From contig CANUEZ040000029.1 of assembly GCA_948099385.1 (NCBI GenBank), forward strand, positions 2,139,501 through 2,203,500: a DNA stretch of 64,000 bases. Reading direction: 5' to 3'. The position numbers and the translations under genes were made by a program. Source of the DNA: Fasciola hepatica (lineage: Eukaryota; Platyhelminthes; Trematoda; Plagiorchiida; Fasciolidae). Positions 9,946-21,691 of this stretch are shown piece by piece; position 1 is the first letter of the stretch, and each line of letters begins with the position of its first letter. Under the pieces are notes generated by a model. That model searched no databases, was not told where the DNA came from, and saw only the letters and a list, made by a program, of their open reading frames with translations.

Positions 9946-11011
9946 AACGGTTATTAATGGAAATTAATTGGTGAAAGGACTTCGAATAAAGTCGAATTCG
10001 GGAGTAGGACGAAAACTTCGAGCACCGTTGAGGGTGTCATAAGTCTCATACGTCCCCCTGAAAGTAACACAGTTTAAAGATTTGATGGCACAGAACTAAC
10101 TATGAGGCCACTAGTGAGTTCTGTCATCCCGAGGGTAGTCACTAAGATGGATTACCAAAGGGATATTTTCGCTCGGGGATCGCAGTATTTCATGTAAACA
10201 GGCTTCTGCCTTGGAACAGCTAATCACAACAAAAATGATTTGCTTGTTCTCAACCAATTCATGGGTCTGGTAACAGCTTTTTGATCAACACCGTCAACAC
10301 CAACACGAGCTACAAGAACATCTCATCCTGTCTTAAACTCTCGACTGGAGATAATCACCATGATCTGTTAACCTACAGAATGTTTGAAACTTTCATCATT
10401 CGAATAAAAAGGTCGTAGACCCTTCTATTTCCAGTGCTCAAACGTCGAAAATGGGTAAGCCCAATGAGATGAACAATGTTTGACAGCCCGTTCCTTGAGG
10501 TTATGACTCTTGGAATCCCTAATTTCGACCCAAAATCAATCAGGGTAGAAAAAATCCCCACCGTAATTTCATTTGCATTATTAGCCACCAGGACAGATCA
10601 TGCGCTGGAGTACGCGAGCGACCACTGATTACAAAAGAGAATGGGATTGCCATTTCCCTAACCCCATTAGAATAATTTGTGACTGGTACAAACAATTTCA
10701 GAGAGCCGATAAAAATCAGAACGAAACTTCCAATTAAAAACTGGTGTTCGAGTTACTCATGCTAACACCAATTAGGAATACAATTTGGCGATAATGTGTA
10801 ATCATTCAAATCTGGAATCTCGACAAAATAGCCAATGAATGACCATTTCGTGTGGTTGTACTTTGTGAGAAATTGGATTTCACTGTGGTGCATCATGGAG
10901 GAAGATCACAACAGTGTGGGCCACTTGACACGAACCATAACATTGTTAAGTACAAACAGTTAATGCCCAACACCCGATGGTGAATGTGTTCCATCTTCAC
11001 TGGTTGAATAA

Positions 11012-11650
11012 ACGCTTTGTCATGATAATCTTGCACAGACAAAACCTCATGCCCAATATGCTAGTACAGTAAACTTACAAAAGGGTCTAACGAGAGGAGC
11101 TGATTTGTACCGACGGCCTTCTCCAATTACTAGAATGTCGGAATTCCAAAATAACGGAAGGGTTAGTTTACTTAGGAAAATGGAAAGAGATTTCCTTCCC
11201 GACAGAAGTGAACGCACAAGGCCTTGTAGATTTCCCATGTTCCTCCAACGGTCTGTCCTTTCTCATAGAACACGCTCATCTGCTTTCAAGGCTTGTAATT
11301 CTAACCATCTATATTTTAACGAACTCGATCATTCCAGGATAATGTACCCTTCCCAGACACACTCTTTCAACGATATGTACAGACATTTGATTCAGATTAT
11401 CATAAATTCCTTCGGTTGCATGCCTTCTAATGAACTAAAAATGCACGGAGTTCCCACAATTTCTTGTTCGCGTACTTATGATTTTCGGTCGTTTGTAGGC
11501 TCACGGTTCGCTCCTGCTTCGTTCTCAAATTTGACTTGCCAGTCGAGTATTGCTCGTATCCGTAACTGTTCAGCGCCATGTCATATGCAACGCACTCTCG
11601 CATCTGTCTGTCAACTCCAGACATCTCTTTTTCAGCTCAAGACTCCCTAA
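11012..11650 (+). CDS. 213-codon open frame, coding strand uncertain
   Basis: The frame is open from after TAA at 11009-11011 to TAA at 11648-11650. It has internal ATGs (for example ATGTCGGAATTC near 11132) and reads SPITRMSEFQNNGRVSLLRK and later MERDFLPDRSERTRP. With about 40% GC, a stop-free run of this length is expected far less than once in the window by chance. The minus strand is also open in two pieces. 11238 down to 11047 reads MGNLQGLVRSLLSG and IGEGRRYKSAPLVRPF, ending at a good donor GTAAGT at 11078-11073. 11624 down to 11427 reads MSGVDRQMRECVAYDMALNS. Either strand could be the coding one. Its left part lies in the nearly identical tract. Confidence 0.35.
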   Translation, partial: TLCHDNLAQTKPHAQYASTVNLQKGLTRGADLYRRPSPITRMSEFQNNGRVSLLRKMERDFLPDRSERTRPCRFPMFLQRSVLSHRTRSSAFKACNSNHLYFNELDHSRIMYPSQTHSFNDMYRHLIQIIINSFGCMPSNELKMHGVPTISCSRTYDFRSFVGSRFAPASFSNLTCQSSIARIRNCSAPCHMQRTLASVCQLQTSLFQLKTP

Positions 11651-12621
11651 AAGACGCGTTCGGAGGCACTCAGTATTTCATCTTCTACAGGACCATAAAC
11701 AACAACAAGAATTTTGTGTATTAACAGGGCTATCGCATTACATCTTGTTCAAGTCAATTTATTTGAATCAAGTCAGTCAACTATCTGGATAAAAGACTGA
11801 AAATTGCCATCTGAGAAATACAACAAATATTAGGTCAACACTTAGACTGAAGTCAAGTAGGCACTGGCATCACGGAAAGCACAGACCGTAACGCGAAAGA
11901 ACATCAAACTAGTCCTAAGTGACACAATTGTGGTTTCTGGATTAGGTATCAATGTTCCAACCCAAAACGGGCAATCAGGATAACAAAAAATTCAACAATA
12001 TCTAAGTAACGACTGGCCGTATAGCTTCCCTTTATGACGGTAACCGTACATGATTTCATAGAAGATAGCTACAATTTCCAGCTGATTCATTGTCAAGTGA
12101 TTTAATTCAACTACAACCGAAGTAAAGTAAGAAATTCCGGTATCGCAATCTTGATTACTTGTCGCGAGTCTGAGTCGAGTATTCTTGCTCGTGAGCAGTC
12201 CCGTTATGCCGAACGTATTTCCCGTCAAAACGTCTCCTGGAGTGAGTGTGAGTGTTCCAAACTTACAGTAAACTCACAACCGCTTTAAGGACATTCCAAA
12301 GTAATTTCATAGTGTAAACTCCGTAGACTTTGACTACTGCCGAGATGACAGTAGTGGAGCTGTATACGTGAATAACCCTGCTGCATGCGGTGTTCAACGG
12401 AGCGACCACATGCAGATCAACAGTTGACCAAGAGACGGCATGAAAAATGTTCAGAGGAACCAATATCTGAAGGACGCTCACACTGATATGACAGCGCACT
12501 ATCAACAGTAGCAATCCTCAGAACACGAGTGGTAGGTGAACAAATTGTTTCAGGAATTTCACCTACTAAGTAGAATGAACTGATGACACGAGGGGCAGGA
12601 ACGAGATGATAGTTGGTCACT

Positions 12622-12639
12622 GGTTCGATTTCGGCTCTC
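12622..12639 (+). repeat. B-box-like 18-mer shared with 32005-32022
   Basis: GGTTCGATTTCGGCTCTC occurs exactly here and at 32005-32022. It contains a B-box-like GGTTCGATTTC. The flanks are not obviously similar, so these may be old SINE remnants keeping only the internal promoter region. Confidence 0.35.
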
Positions 12640-13207
12640 CATTGCTACTCTCAGGCGTGATGCAGTCGACTATCGGTCAGAAACATTAGATTTATCGGAC
12701 TAATCGTTTTTCGCACGAAGTTCAAGCTTTGAGAGACAGATGGTAATTAATTCGGCAGTTCCTAGTATCCAAACACCAGCTTTTCAGCGTTTGAGGATAT
12801 AGTCACGCACGAGCAGATAGACTTCCTTCTCCCGTGTAGTGAATGAAAAGCATCGTTTGGTATCACTCTCCTCCGTATAGCTATGAAACCCATCCACCAC
12901 ATAAGTCCACTTTGTGTTTGCACCAACAATGAGAAACGAAATTTCCGGCAAATCACGCTTCTCTGTCGCAACATGAAATTATTACAGCCTTTCCAATCAA
13001 CTGCGGCCAAAGTGGTCTACCACTGTGTCACAAAATCGACCTGAAAATCCTAACCGCAGGCAAAGAACAAGCTTACCAATCACGCGAAGGACAGAATCCC
13101 CTGTTATCCAATTTATCGAAACAGATATAAATCACGAGATCCAAACATGAAGCTTATTTATCGCTGAAAGCCAACGGCTCCGGTACTGGAATGCGCAACG
13201 TTACTCT

Positions 13208-13232
13208 GATATATATATATATACATATATAT
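13208..13232 (+). repeat. Short (AT)n microsatellite
   Basis: About 25 bp of alternating A and T with one C interruption. Confidence 0.85.
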
Positions 13233-16200
13233 GTACTCATGACTCCGTTCTAATTAGCTCTACATGTTTAGCCTCAAACATAATTGCATGCAATAAGCAA
13301 TTTCAAGTTCAAGAAAATTGTGTGCGGCGAGAAGTACGGAAAAGTAGTGGGGTTGCCTTTAGGTCCACTCTTTTCAAACAGATTGGTATGAGACCTGGAG
13401 AGTGGTGTCCTTGAGACCTTTACTCAAAAGTGGACATAATATAGGCGATGTGGCTGAAGTTTTCTCACTGATGATATAAAAGACATTAGAAATGTTGAGC
13501 AACTGGACGCATTTTGACGAGAAGGGATTTACCAGATACCACCCGTGGATATGAGATCAAAGCACTACTTAGATTACGCAGTACCGTCATCGATCGATTG
13601 GAAGCTTAAGTGAAAAAACCGGTGAAACTGCTCAGAGTATTGAATGAAATGTCTATTTAGCCCTGCTCTCGGAACTTCTCATAAACAGCATGACATTTCA
13701 TTCTATTTCCGTGCATGAGCACCGTGGAAAGAGCATGGCCACAAATGATTATTGCACTAACAGGGAATAACAGGCAATTATGAGCCTGATACTTATAGAA
13801 GAGAACAACCTGAGATTCTAATAGATCAAACCTGCAATCCATCTGGGAATATAGTGTAATGCTGTCGACCACTAAAGATGACTGATTTTGATGGTGGGAT
13901 TCATAAATTACACCACCAAGGCAATTAACAAATGCCCATATCACCCGAGCACCGACCGAAACACATGGAAATAGATTAAATCTATCACGGATCGAGTCGG
14001 TGAGAACCGACTGTTCGTCGATCTGTATACTCATAACGATATCTCCCTTGCAATCATTTTGTTCTGAAGAAATAAATGAATAGGTGAGAATAATTTATTA
14101 TTGTACTAAAATTCCTTGGAAGTTATAAATGCATGCGACAATGATATAGGCGCATCGGTGACACATGAGTAGATGCCGCAAAGAAAGTATGCATGTCCGC
14201 TAAGATTTTCCAAGAAGCTTGTGTACATCCAACCGGAATACCATTGGAAAATGACGAGTAGTGACAGATGTACAGGTTTCCCGAGCTCATGATAATGACC
14301 AACTGGCGATCCACGCAGCGTGACACTCAAGTGACAACTCCATATCGCCACATCCGTCAGGCGGGCAGAACTGGTTGACCAAAAGTGAAGCTTCGAAATA
14401 TTTTGAAGGTTGGCCTAAAGAACTGGTGAAAAACCGTTCCCATTATTGAATAACTTGAATGTCACCGGTGAACGTATTCAGTAGTCATCCATTATTAAAT
14501 TGGTAACAATTATCACGGAAAATGTCATATCGGACGGATGACTGACATTCACAACATGATGTGGGCAAGCACTTTTCTCTCCATAGAATATTATTTGAAG
14601 GACTGAGCAAAAGATTCATCTGTGTGTCGATTCATAAATGTTTCATATCTGATCAACCAGTGGAGCCATTGATCATCAGGAACCATCAATCACTGTTGCT
14701 GATGTATTTCGAGCAACTGATAGTCATCATGTAGACTATTCAGGATAAGCCATGGAAATTATAATCAGAATATTCCACCGGGTCTGTTGAGACTCAATTG
14801 GGACTCAATGATTATTGTGAACGAGTCGGATAGAACAGATATGCATTCTTACAGGTTAATTTTCAGTGTTACTTTGAGTGTGCATAACATAGCAGAAATG
14901 GTTTCGTAGAGCTCCTAATTCTGTGCCACTTCAATGTTTTTATTTTAAGAGAGTATTTTTGAAGAGGTAAGACACGATTTCTGCTAGTATTCTTTCCCAT
15001 TCGGAAAGCACCGCGAGTTCTTTGAAAGCACCAATTTAAGTGGGCATAGCTAAAGGAAGGTCCAAATAAACTCCCATGGAAAAACCAAATCATAACACCC
15101 TTCAACTCAAAGTAATGTACCGGCACTTTCAAAGCATTGCGTAGATTGTCATTGCACCACCTCAGAATGATGGGTAACCAGTCGCAACATTTCAAGTGGC
15201 ATCTTTGTTCTATGCAGTGGAATCTATAGTGTTGTCATTCCGACATGAATTGGGTGAAAACAATCTAGTTAGCCAAGCTGTCTTTGAGAACAATGGTGAT
15301 CATTCCTCTCAAATTCGGAGTTCGCACAAGCACATTTGCACTCAATGCATGCGCATTGAATATTTTATTTTTTTATCGTAGTTCGTTTTGTATCACTTTC
15401 TAAGCAGAGTTTATTGCATTTTCAAAGTTTATTTCAATACGTTTCTCAAGAAAATCTAGTTTTTAATGGAGCAGTCATTATTATTATTTTGCGAATATAA
15501 TAATACAAAAGTATCGTCAGTATTGTGAAGCCCTCACCTCTGGCATCATACGTGTATCCATGATCGATGAAATGCTCACTGTCCTAGTTAAGTTTGTATC
15601 GTGGAATTACTTTGGAAACTTGACCATTCCGTGTTCTCAATACACGAGATCAGTGGTATTTGAACTTCGCCATCTTCTCAGTGCTGATGATATTCAGGAA
15701 GAACATTGGTTCAGTCCAGCTAAAATGAACTGTCGGAGGTGGGGCATACTAATTGAGCAGTCCAATCAAAATAGCCTTTGTAAAACAGCAGCTGTTTTTC
15801 CGTGTGTTGCCCGTCTCCATGTATACTGGTGAAGAATTGTAAAGAATGGTCAGTGCAAAAAATTCACCAAGCCGGTGAATTTCGCCTCGGTATGTGAGTT
15901 GGGCTTTCGGCTTAGGGATCAAGTGGTCTGGTAAATTGGGGTTTATTAACTGGTTAGAAAGTGGCTCAATCTTGTACCCAAGAAGGCGCTTGCGTAATTG
16001 CATTTCATTAACCTCCTGGATTATATTAACTGCAACTATCTTCTCAGTTCTGTCCTATTGTCGATCGTTCTGATCTCCGGTTAAAGTTTCTGCATTGATA
16101 CAATTTCCAGAACCGCCTCACCAAATGCCGAGTAGCGGTTCGTTCGATGTGAACTGATCTGAATGCTAAGCTAGATGAACAATGCAAATCAAGCAATAAT

Positions 16201-18281
16201 CTAATAGAACAATGCAGTTGTCACTACACTGACTTTCTCGCATGTTGCAGTAAAGTGCTGAATTTATCTTTCAGTTGGACAATAAGTGACAAAATGTTAG
16301 GTGCCTGATGGGAACCATTGCACCAAATACATTCCCTCGTTCAGAAAAATTCCATAATGCTCATATATGAGTTGATATGAAGGTGATTGGAATATCCCAC
16401 ACCTTGTCTTGCCACTTCCCCTGGGGAGATCGGTAACAAGTGATGATGAATATATTCAATTCAGGCAATTAACAGATAAATATATACGTAATGGAAAATC
16501 GAAGTTCCCTCGAACTCAAATATGAGCATGTCTAAGAGTTCAAAACCTTCATTTTCGAATGTCCCATTATCCGCCTACCCGAAGTTAAACAGGTGTTCCC
16601 AGGGTTGTTATCGCACACAAATCGATAATGCAATAGTGAATGTTTTTATTGAAACGGATAACTAACTTACCACTCATCTACTACTGGTCCTCACGTTCAG
16701 GCTTATCGGGAAGATTATTTATCACTGATGTGTGAACATACTAAAATGCTTATTTCAATAAACCCAGAAAAATAACCGAGTGAAATCGGGTTTTATCTCA
16801 ACCCCGAAGCAAGTCTCCATCGGATGACTTCATATTACTTGAATATGGTTGTATACGCATTTTGTATGAACAAGAATAATAACCGTCCCAAGGTCGTTTC
16901 GGTCATAAGAATAACCACCACGTGAAACCAGTAGAGCACTGCAATATGCACGCGATACAATAATGCAAACGGGAAATGTTTTTGAATGAAATCAGAAAAT
17001 GGAGAACAGGAGGAAATACCTGATTTACCTATAAATTTTGAAAACACATTACAGTAGATGTCAGCTGAAATTTTTTCGAATCTAATTTATTCCGCTTTCA
17101 AACTTATAATGAAAACATTCAGATATTGGTAGTATAAACCTCTGTAGAACACAGTTATTGGAAGATCTCGGCCTTGGGTCAGCCTACCGCCGTTAGAAGT
17201 GAAACCCATTAGTCTAATCTCCTCGGTAAGATACGCGGGTAAATTCCATGATGGCCTGATAGACCGTTGATGTGGTTTGCAAAGCCTTCTAACAAATTGA
17301 ACCGTTAGATGATCCAGTAACATACCTTGATTTTATGATGACCCATGTTCTCAGAGGTCTGGATGATTTGTTCTAATCTTCACTAAGGGTATTTGGTCGC
17401 GGCTAAACAGTTAAGCTGCATTTGAAGGTAAACTCAGTGATGGAAACGCTTTTAATTTATTTCAGCCACATGATATTACCACCGATATTGTATGACGGAG
17501 GTCAGTTTATTATCCGTTGTTATTTCGCAGGGAAGGGGAAGGTTTTCTTCAGCGTGAAAAATTACATTACTTTAGCATCTGACGACAGATAGGGTTCAGA
17601 TTATCCCCCACGCTCGCATTTCTGTGGCAGGTACTTTTTGGATCTGTTAGCGAATTACGAGACTTTTATTAACATAATCCTTGGAAACTACGGTGTCTCA
17701 AAAGAGATGTCTTTGGTGAAATAACAAAGCATTTGACTTGGATAATGTTGCTCAATGCATCACAATAGAAACACACTGTCACAAGAGCCCTAGTTTCATC
17801 CAGTTATAAGATTGTTCACCACAACCCAATACGCTACCATACAAGGCTCAATCAAAGTATGCTGCACCAGATATCGGCCTTTCTGAATCCACTAACAAAG
17901 AAGACCCCGTGGTGCAGTTACCAAGAAATCAAATGGCATCGAAAATCATGTTGGCTATTGACTTACTTCTTACTATCTACGGTGAGACTAAAACGAAGTC
18001 ACAAACATGTGACCCGTGATAATAAATCATCATATAAACTCACACAAGTGATTGCAAACTGAAAACTCATTACATCGATTGATATGGGCTGCACCATTTC
18101 ATGAGTTATCCCGTCGGAGAGTGTTGTTGCCAACATCGTGAACAGCTCGGAATGCAATAAATTTAGAAAATAAAGAATTTCAGTCCATCAGACCAGAAGT
18201 TTTCCGAATTGACTAGTTTTTTGCAAGGATATGCGTCATATACTGGCCTTCTTGGTAGAACATCCCTTAAAATGGGAGGCC

Positions 18282-18292
18282 GGGGGGGGGGG
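18282..18292 (+). repeat. Poly-G run of 11
   Basis: Eleven consecutive G in otherwise AT-rich sequence, preceded by GGGAGGCC. It is a likely site of sequencing or assembly indels. Confidence 0.9.
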
Positions 18293-20346
18293 CACAGTCC
18301 TATATTTCTTCAATTTTTCCACAATAGTGCGGTCATCAACAATTCAATGACTCCCAGTGTGCAACTGCCCCATAACGATACTAGCAATAACGTGGTTCGT
18401 TATTTATTCCCAGTGTCCGCGATGGAAGTTTACACTATCTTGGACTCTGGAGGCCAGAATAATGCACCGCATAATTAGTGATCCCATAAACAGGTTTGTA
18501 AACTAACTGTCTAGTAGATATGGGCGAGTGAGAGAGATCAGCATGGTATTAACCACGAAATAACATACTTTCAGCACTATTTAGTAAATGTGCACTTCAG
18601 CAGATATCTCCTATTTTTCTATTCGTGGTACACATTTCTAGGTTGATGATGAAATATGTGAGGTGATACACTCAGTGCATTTATCGTCATTCTTTCATCA
18701 ATCATGGAGATTATAAATCCGAATGGCTCTGTATTAACCGGTCACAAAGTGGCCGTTGTAGACAAAACACACCTTTGCATTAAAGTGTAGCGTGGTGTGC
18801 GTGGGGATAGGATTATTCTCAAAACCACGATGTGCAGCAAATCACACTGACACCTATCAGTATGGTGGACACTGTCAACTTAGTGAAGAATGGTCCATTG
18901 TTACTTATTTCAGTAGGCAACGCAAAATTCAGTGAGAAGCATAATTATTGACCATTTGCCAATGGAACGAAACGTTGTCATGGTCACATTTATGATAAGC
19001 GCTCGTAGGACAGAATGATCAAAACCCGTATCCTTCAATAAAAGGCGGATACTTGATCGAAAGTCTCACAACTCAGTGGTCTTTTAGAACCGATGAGAGT
19101 GATTTTTTCGGCTGATGAAGCAAGGCGGAAGCACATGGAAAAGTATCATGTAAACGAGAAAAAAATACAATATTTGTTGATGCATAATCACCCAAACCCG
19201 TGTTTTATTAGTTCAGTAATCAGAATCATCGAAGATGAACTGTATTGATTATACATTTAACCAAGTATCACCATCATATAGGTGGTTTTTATATTTTCCT
19301 CATTAGTAAGCTTGGTTTACCCTAGAGAAATAAATGGTAACAAATCTATTGTCTCGTCATTAAATTGACCATGTGATCTACTTTGGTTTGCTGTATACGC
19401 CCACGCGTGTTAAATGTCCAGCTTCTTCTGCAATTATCCAGGACCCTTGACAAGATTCCGATTGCCCATGTGCAAAAATTGAGAAGCAGTCAAGAGTAAG
19501 TAGAACAGATATCGAATTTCTATGGATGGTCACATGCAGAAGAAAAAAGGCTTCGAGTATATTTGGTATATTTTGATTGTATCCCAGTATGGCATGACAC
19601 CTCGCCAAAGAAAACTTACTGCTGCCTAGACGAAGTACATTCAGCAGACAGCATTTTTCGAACGAAAGCTCTGAAGATCCATAGGACAATATCCATTCTG
19701 TTCCGAGTATTTTCTGCTACGTTTTCCCTCGATTCAACAGAAATATCTGAATTCATGGGTTTTTGGATTATGCGGCAAAAAAGATGAATTATGTGCGCAT
19801 CTGAATCCAAGATACAGACGGATAGAGTAGCTGAGTACATGAAATCCCACGATCTAACAGTTCTCATGAATATATTTCTTAGAAATCTTACCTATGTCGG
19901 ATCATATTAGATGCGTACTCCTTCATAACTGAGTTATAAGGATAAACATCAACGTATGATTTATTGTTCACATGTTTTAATCGCTAATGCACCAATGGAT
20001 CCACATACTTTGATGGCCGCAACTCGTTTTCGAGAGTGACCTTTTTATGGCTTTGGTTTGCAAATTGCATAATCGTCTATTGATAGGACTCTCAACATGA
20101 CTTTTCGAGATCTGTGGGGTTGATCTTTATAGAGAACATATTTTAGCTGGTGTTTCTTATACTTTAGATGCATTATCACAAACAGAAATAAATGGCACCA
20201 GTTGGGGGTAATACTCTCAATGGATTCTAAAATTCATCGAGAATTTCACAACTTTACCAAATATTCCACTGCTTTCCCTCGAACAATGAATTTCTGTGAG
20301 AGGTAATAGACCCCAGATGTGGTAGATGTTCAGTGTTCCAATCTAG

Positions 20347-20349
<3 letters not shown>

Positions 20350-20387
<38 letters not shown>
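20350..20387 (+). repeat. (TA)n microsatellite
   Basis: About 38 bp of uninterrupted TA repeat. The open frames that cross it on both strands are artefacts of its stop-free reading as Ile-Tyr. Confidence 0.95.
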
Positions 20388-20390
<3 letters not shown>

Positions 20391-21459
20391 TCCATCACGT
20401 AACACTCAAGGCACGCTATTACATAACCGAAGGACAAACCATGGATTGTCAATGTGCAATCGTCACGCAGATAAACGTGACACGTTTTATCTGCAGTTGC
20501 AGATTCGCACAGTTGTTTCAATGGCCCATTCGTACGGCGAACATTTTAGCGCACGGATTCAAAACATGGATAATTTGTATCAGTGCAATAACTCTGATGC
20601 TATCTTAAAATGTCAGTAGTCTTTTTCACGTGACTAGCACTTATGAGGGTACAGGTAACATTCCATGCACAAAACTCCCACAATATATCTGTTATCTGGA
20701 CTGCGCAGAATCGCAAACTGAACATGTCACGCTTCCTCTCTGTATATCTCATGCAAGTCTCAAAAATGTTGATAATTACGGGACGAAATTTTTAAATTCC
20801 CACAGTGTTCAAACCACTTCATATCTTCAGAATTATACCGTAGTTAGTAGAAACATTTCCTTTTAACGAAGTTCCGACCAAAAAATCAATAGTTCACTCG
20901 TCATTCCCGGTTGCCGTCCTATTCTTGGAAACTCCGCCGGATGTATAACTCCCAATATGTGTGAATGAAAATTGTTCAAACTGTTGTGTAGAATATACTC
21001 AACATGCAATCAGACATTCCTTACGTGAAACCTCCAATGAGAATGGGGTTATCCAACTGCCGGATGTCTGCCAACTTAATGACATAGCAACCGGACACCA
21101 AACACAATTCACAATGATTTCTCAAATAAAAAGCTTAGCTGAGTTCTACGATAAATTTAGACTGTAGATCATTTGTGTGACTCGGTCGAAAGCCACTGAT
21201 TATTTCATATTTCTGGGAGCTTTTAAAGCAACTCAGCCTTAAAAAACCAGAATGCTCAAATCATTCTGTTAAGAGACCTCTGTTAGGATGTTCATCCGAG
21301 CTTTCCCGATATTCATGGTAAATCCTAGGTGATTTCTCACAATGAAAATGTTTGGTCTTCTAAATAATTCCTATGAATTTTTAATTTATCTCATTTTTCG
21401 GAACCTAGTAACTATTTTCCCTAAATTTCTGAATCCCATGCATTGTTTAAGCTCATAAA

Positions 21460-21691
21460 TCAAACAAAGAAGTTACATTTTTGGAACTCAGCTCGCTTTG
21501 AGCCAATCGACAAAGTGGACAAAGTGAATGTCTACAGATTAAGCCGTCAACCGGATCAGTCAGAGCAATCAAACGAGAATGGCGGTAAAAAGCATCAACG
21601 TAATAGCGGCAGGCACCAGGCGAGAACGGAGCAGAAATGGTCTGGCAGCCAGAGAATAGATGTTGGTACTCAGTGGTCCAGAAAAGGAGGT
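21460..21691 (+). CDS. Possible exon, hydrophilic
   Basis: The frame reads RFEPIDKVDKVNVYRLSRQP, then NENGGKKHQRNSGRHQARTE and ends near RIDVGTQWSRKGG at a donor-like GGAG|GTACAT. It is more GC-rich than the surroundings. No acceptor or family was identified with confidence. Confidence 0.2.

Larger units (their letters stand above)
1..11442 (+). repeat. Long direct duplication, copy 1 (left, open at window edge)
   Basis: This whole segment aligns in direct orientation to 52578-64000. The offset drifts from 52577 at the left end to 52558 at the right, through small indels, one roughly 85-bp segment found only in copy 2 and one roughly 143-bp segment found only in copy 1. The left boundary is the window edge, so the homology may continue further left. 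The right boundary shown is where copy 2 runs off the window, so it may also continue right. Divergence is a few percent over the first 7 kb, about 2% at 7.4-8.4 kb, near zero at 8437-10486, high at 10487-10882 and near zero at 10883-11442. No terminal repeats, target-site duplications or transposase-like frames were seen that would make it one mobile element. A tandem unit, a segmental duplicate or unmerged haplotypes are all possible. Confidence 0.95.

Noticed and set aside
15680..15715. CAGTGCTGATGA on the plus strand, similar to the family A ribozyme start
   Set aside because: No GAAAC follows and no stem II forms. The rest of the SINE is absent.
20330..20608. Open frames with Ile-Tyr repeats on both strands
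   Set aside because: They gain length from the TA array; the flanking codons are not convincing.
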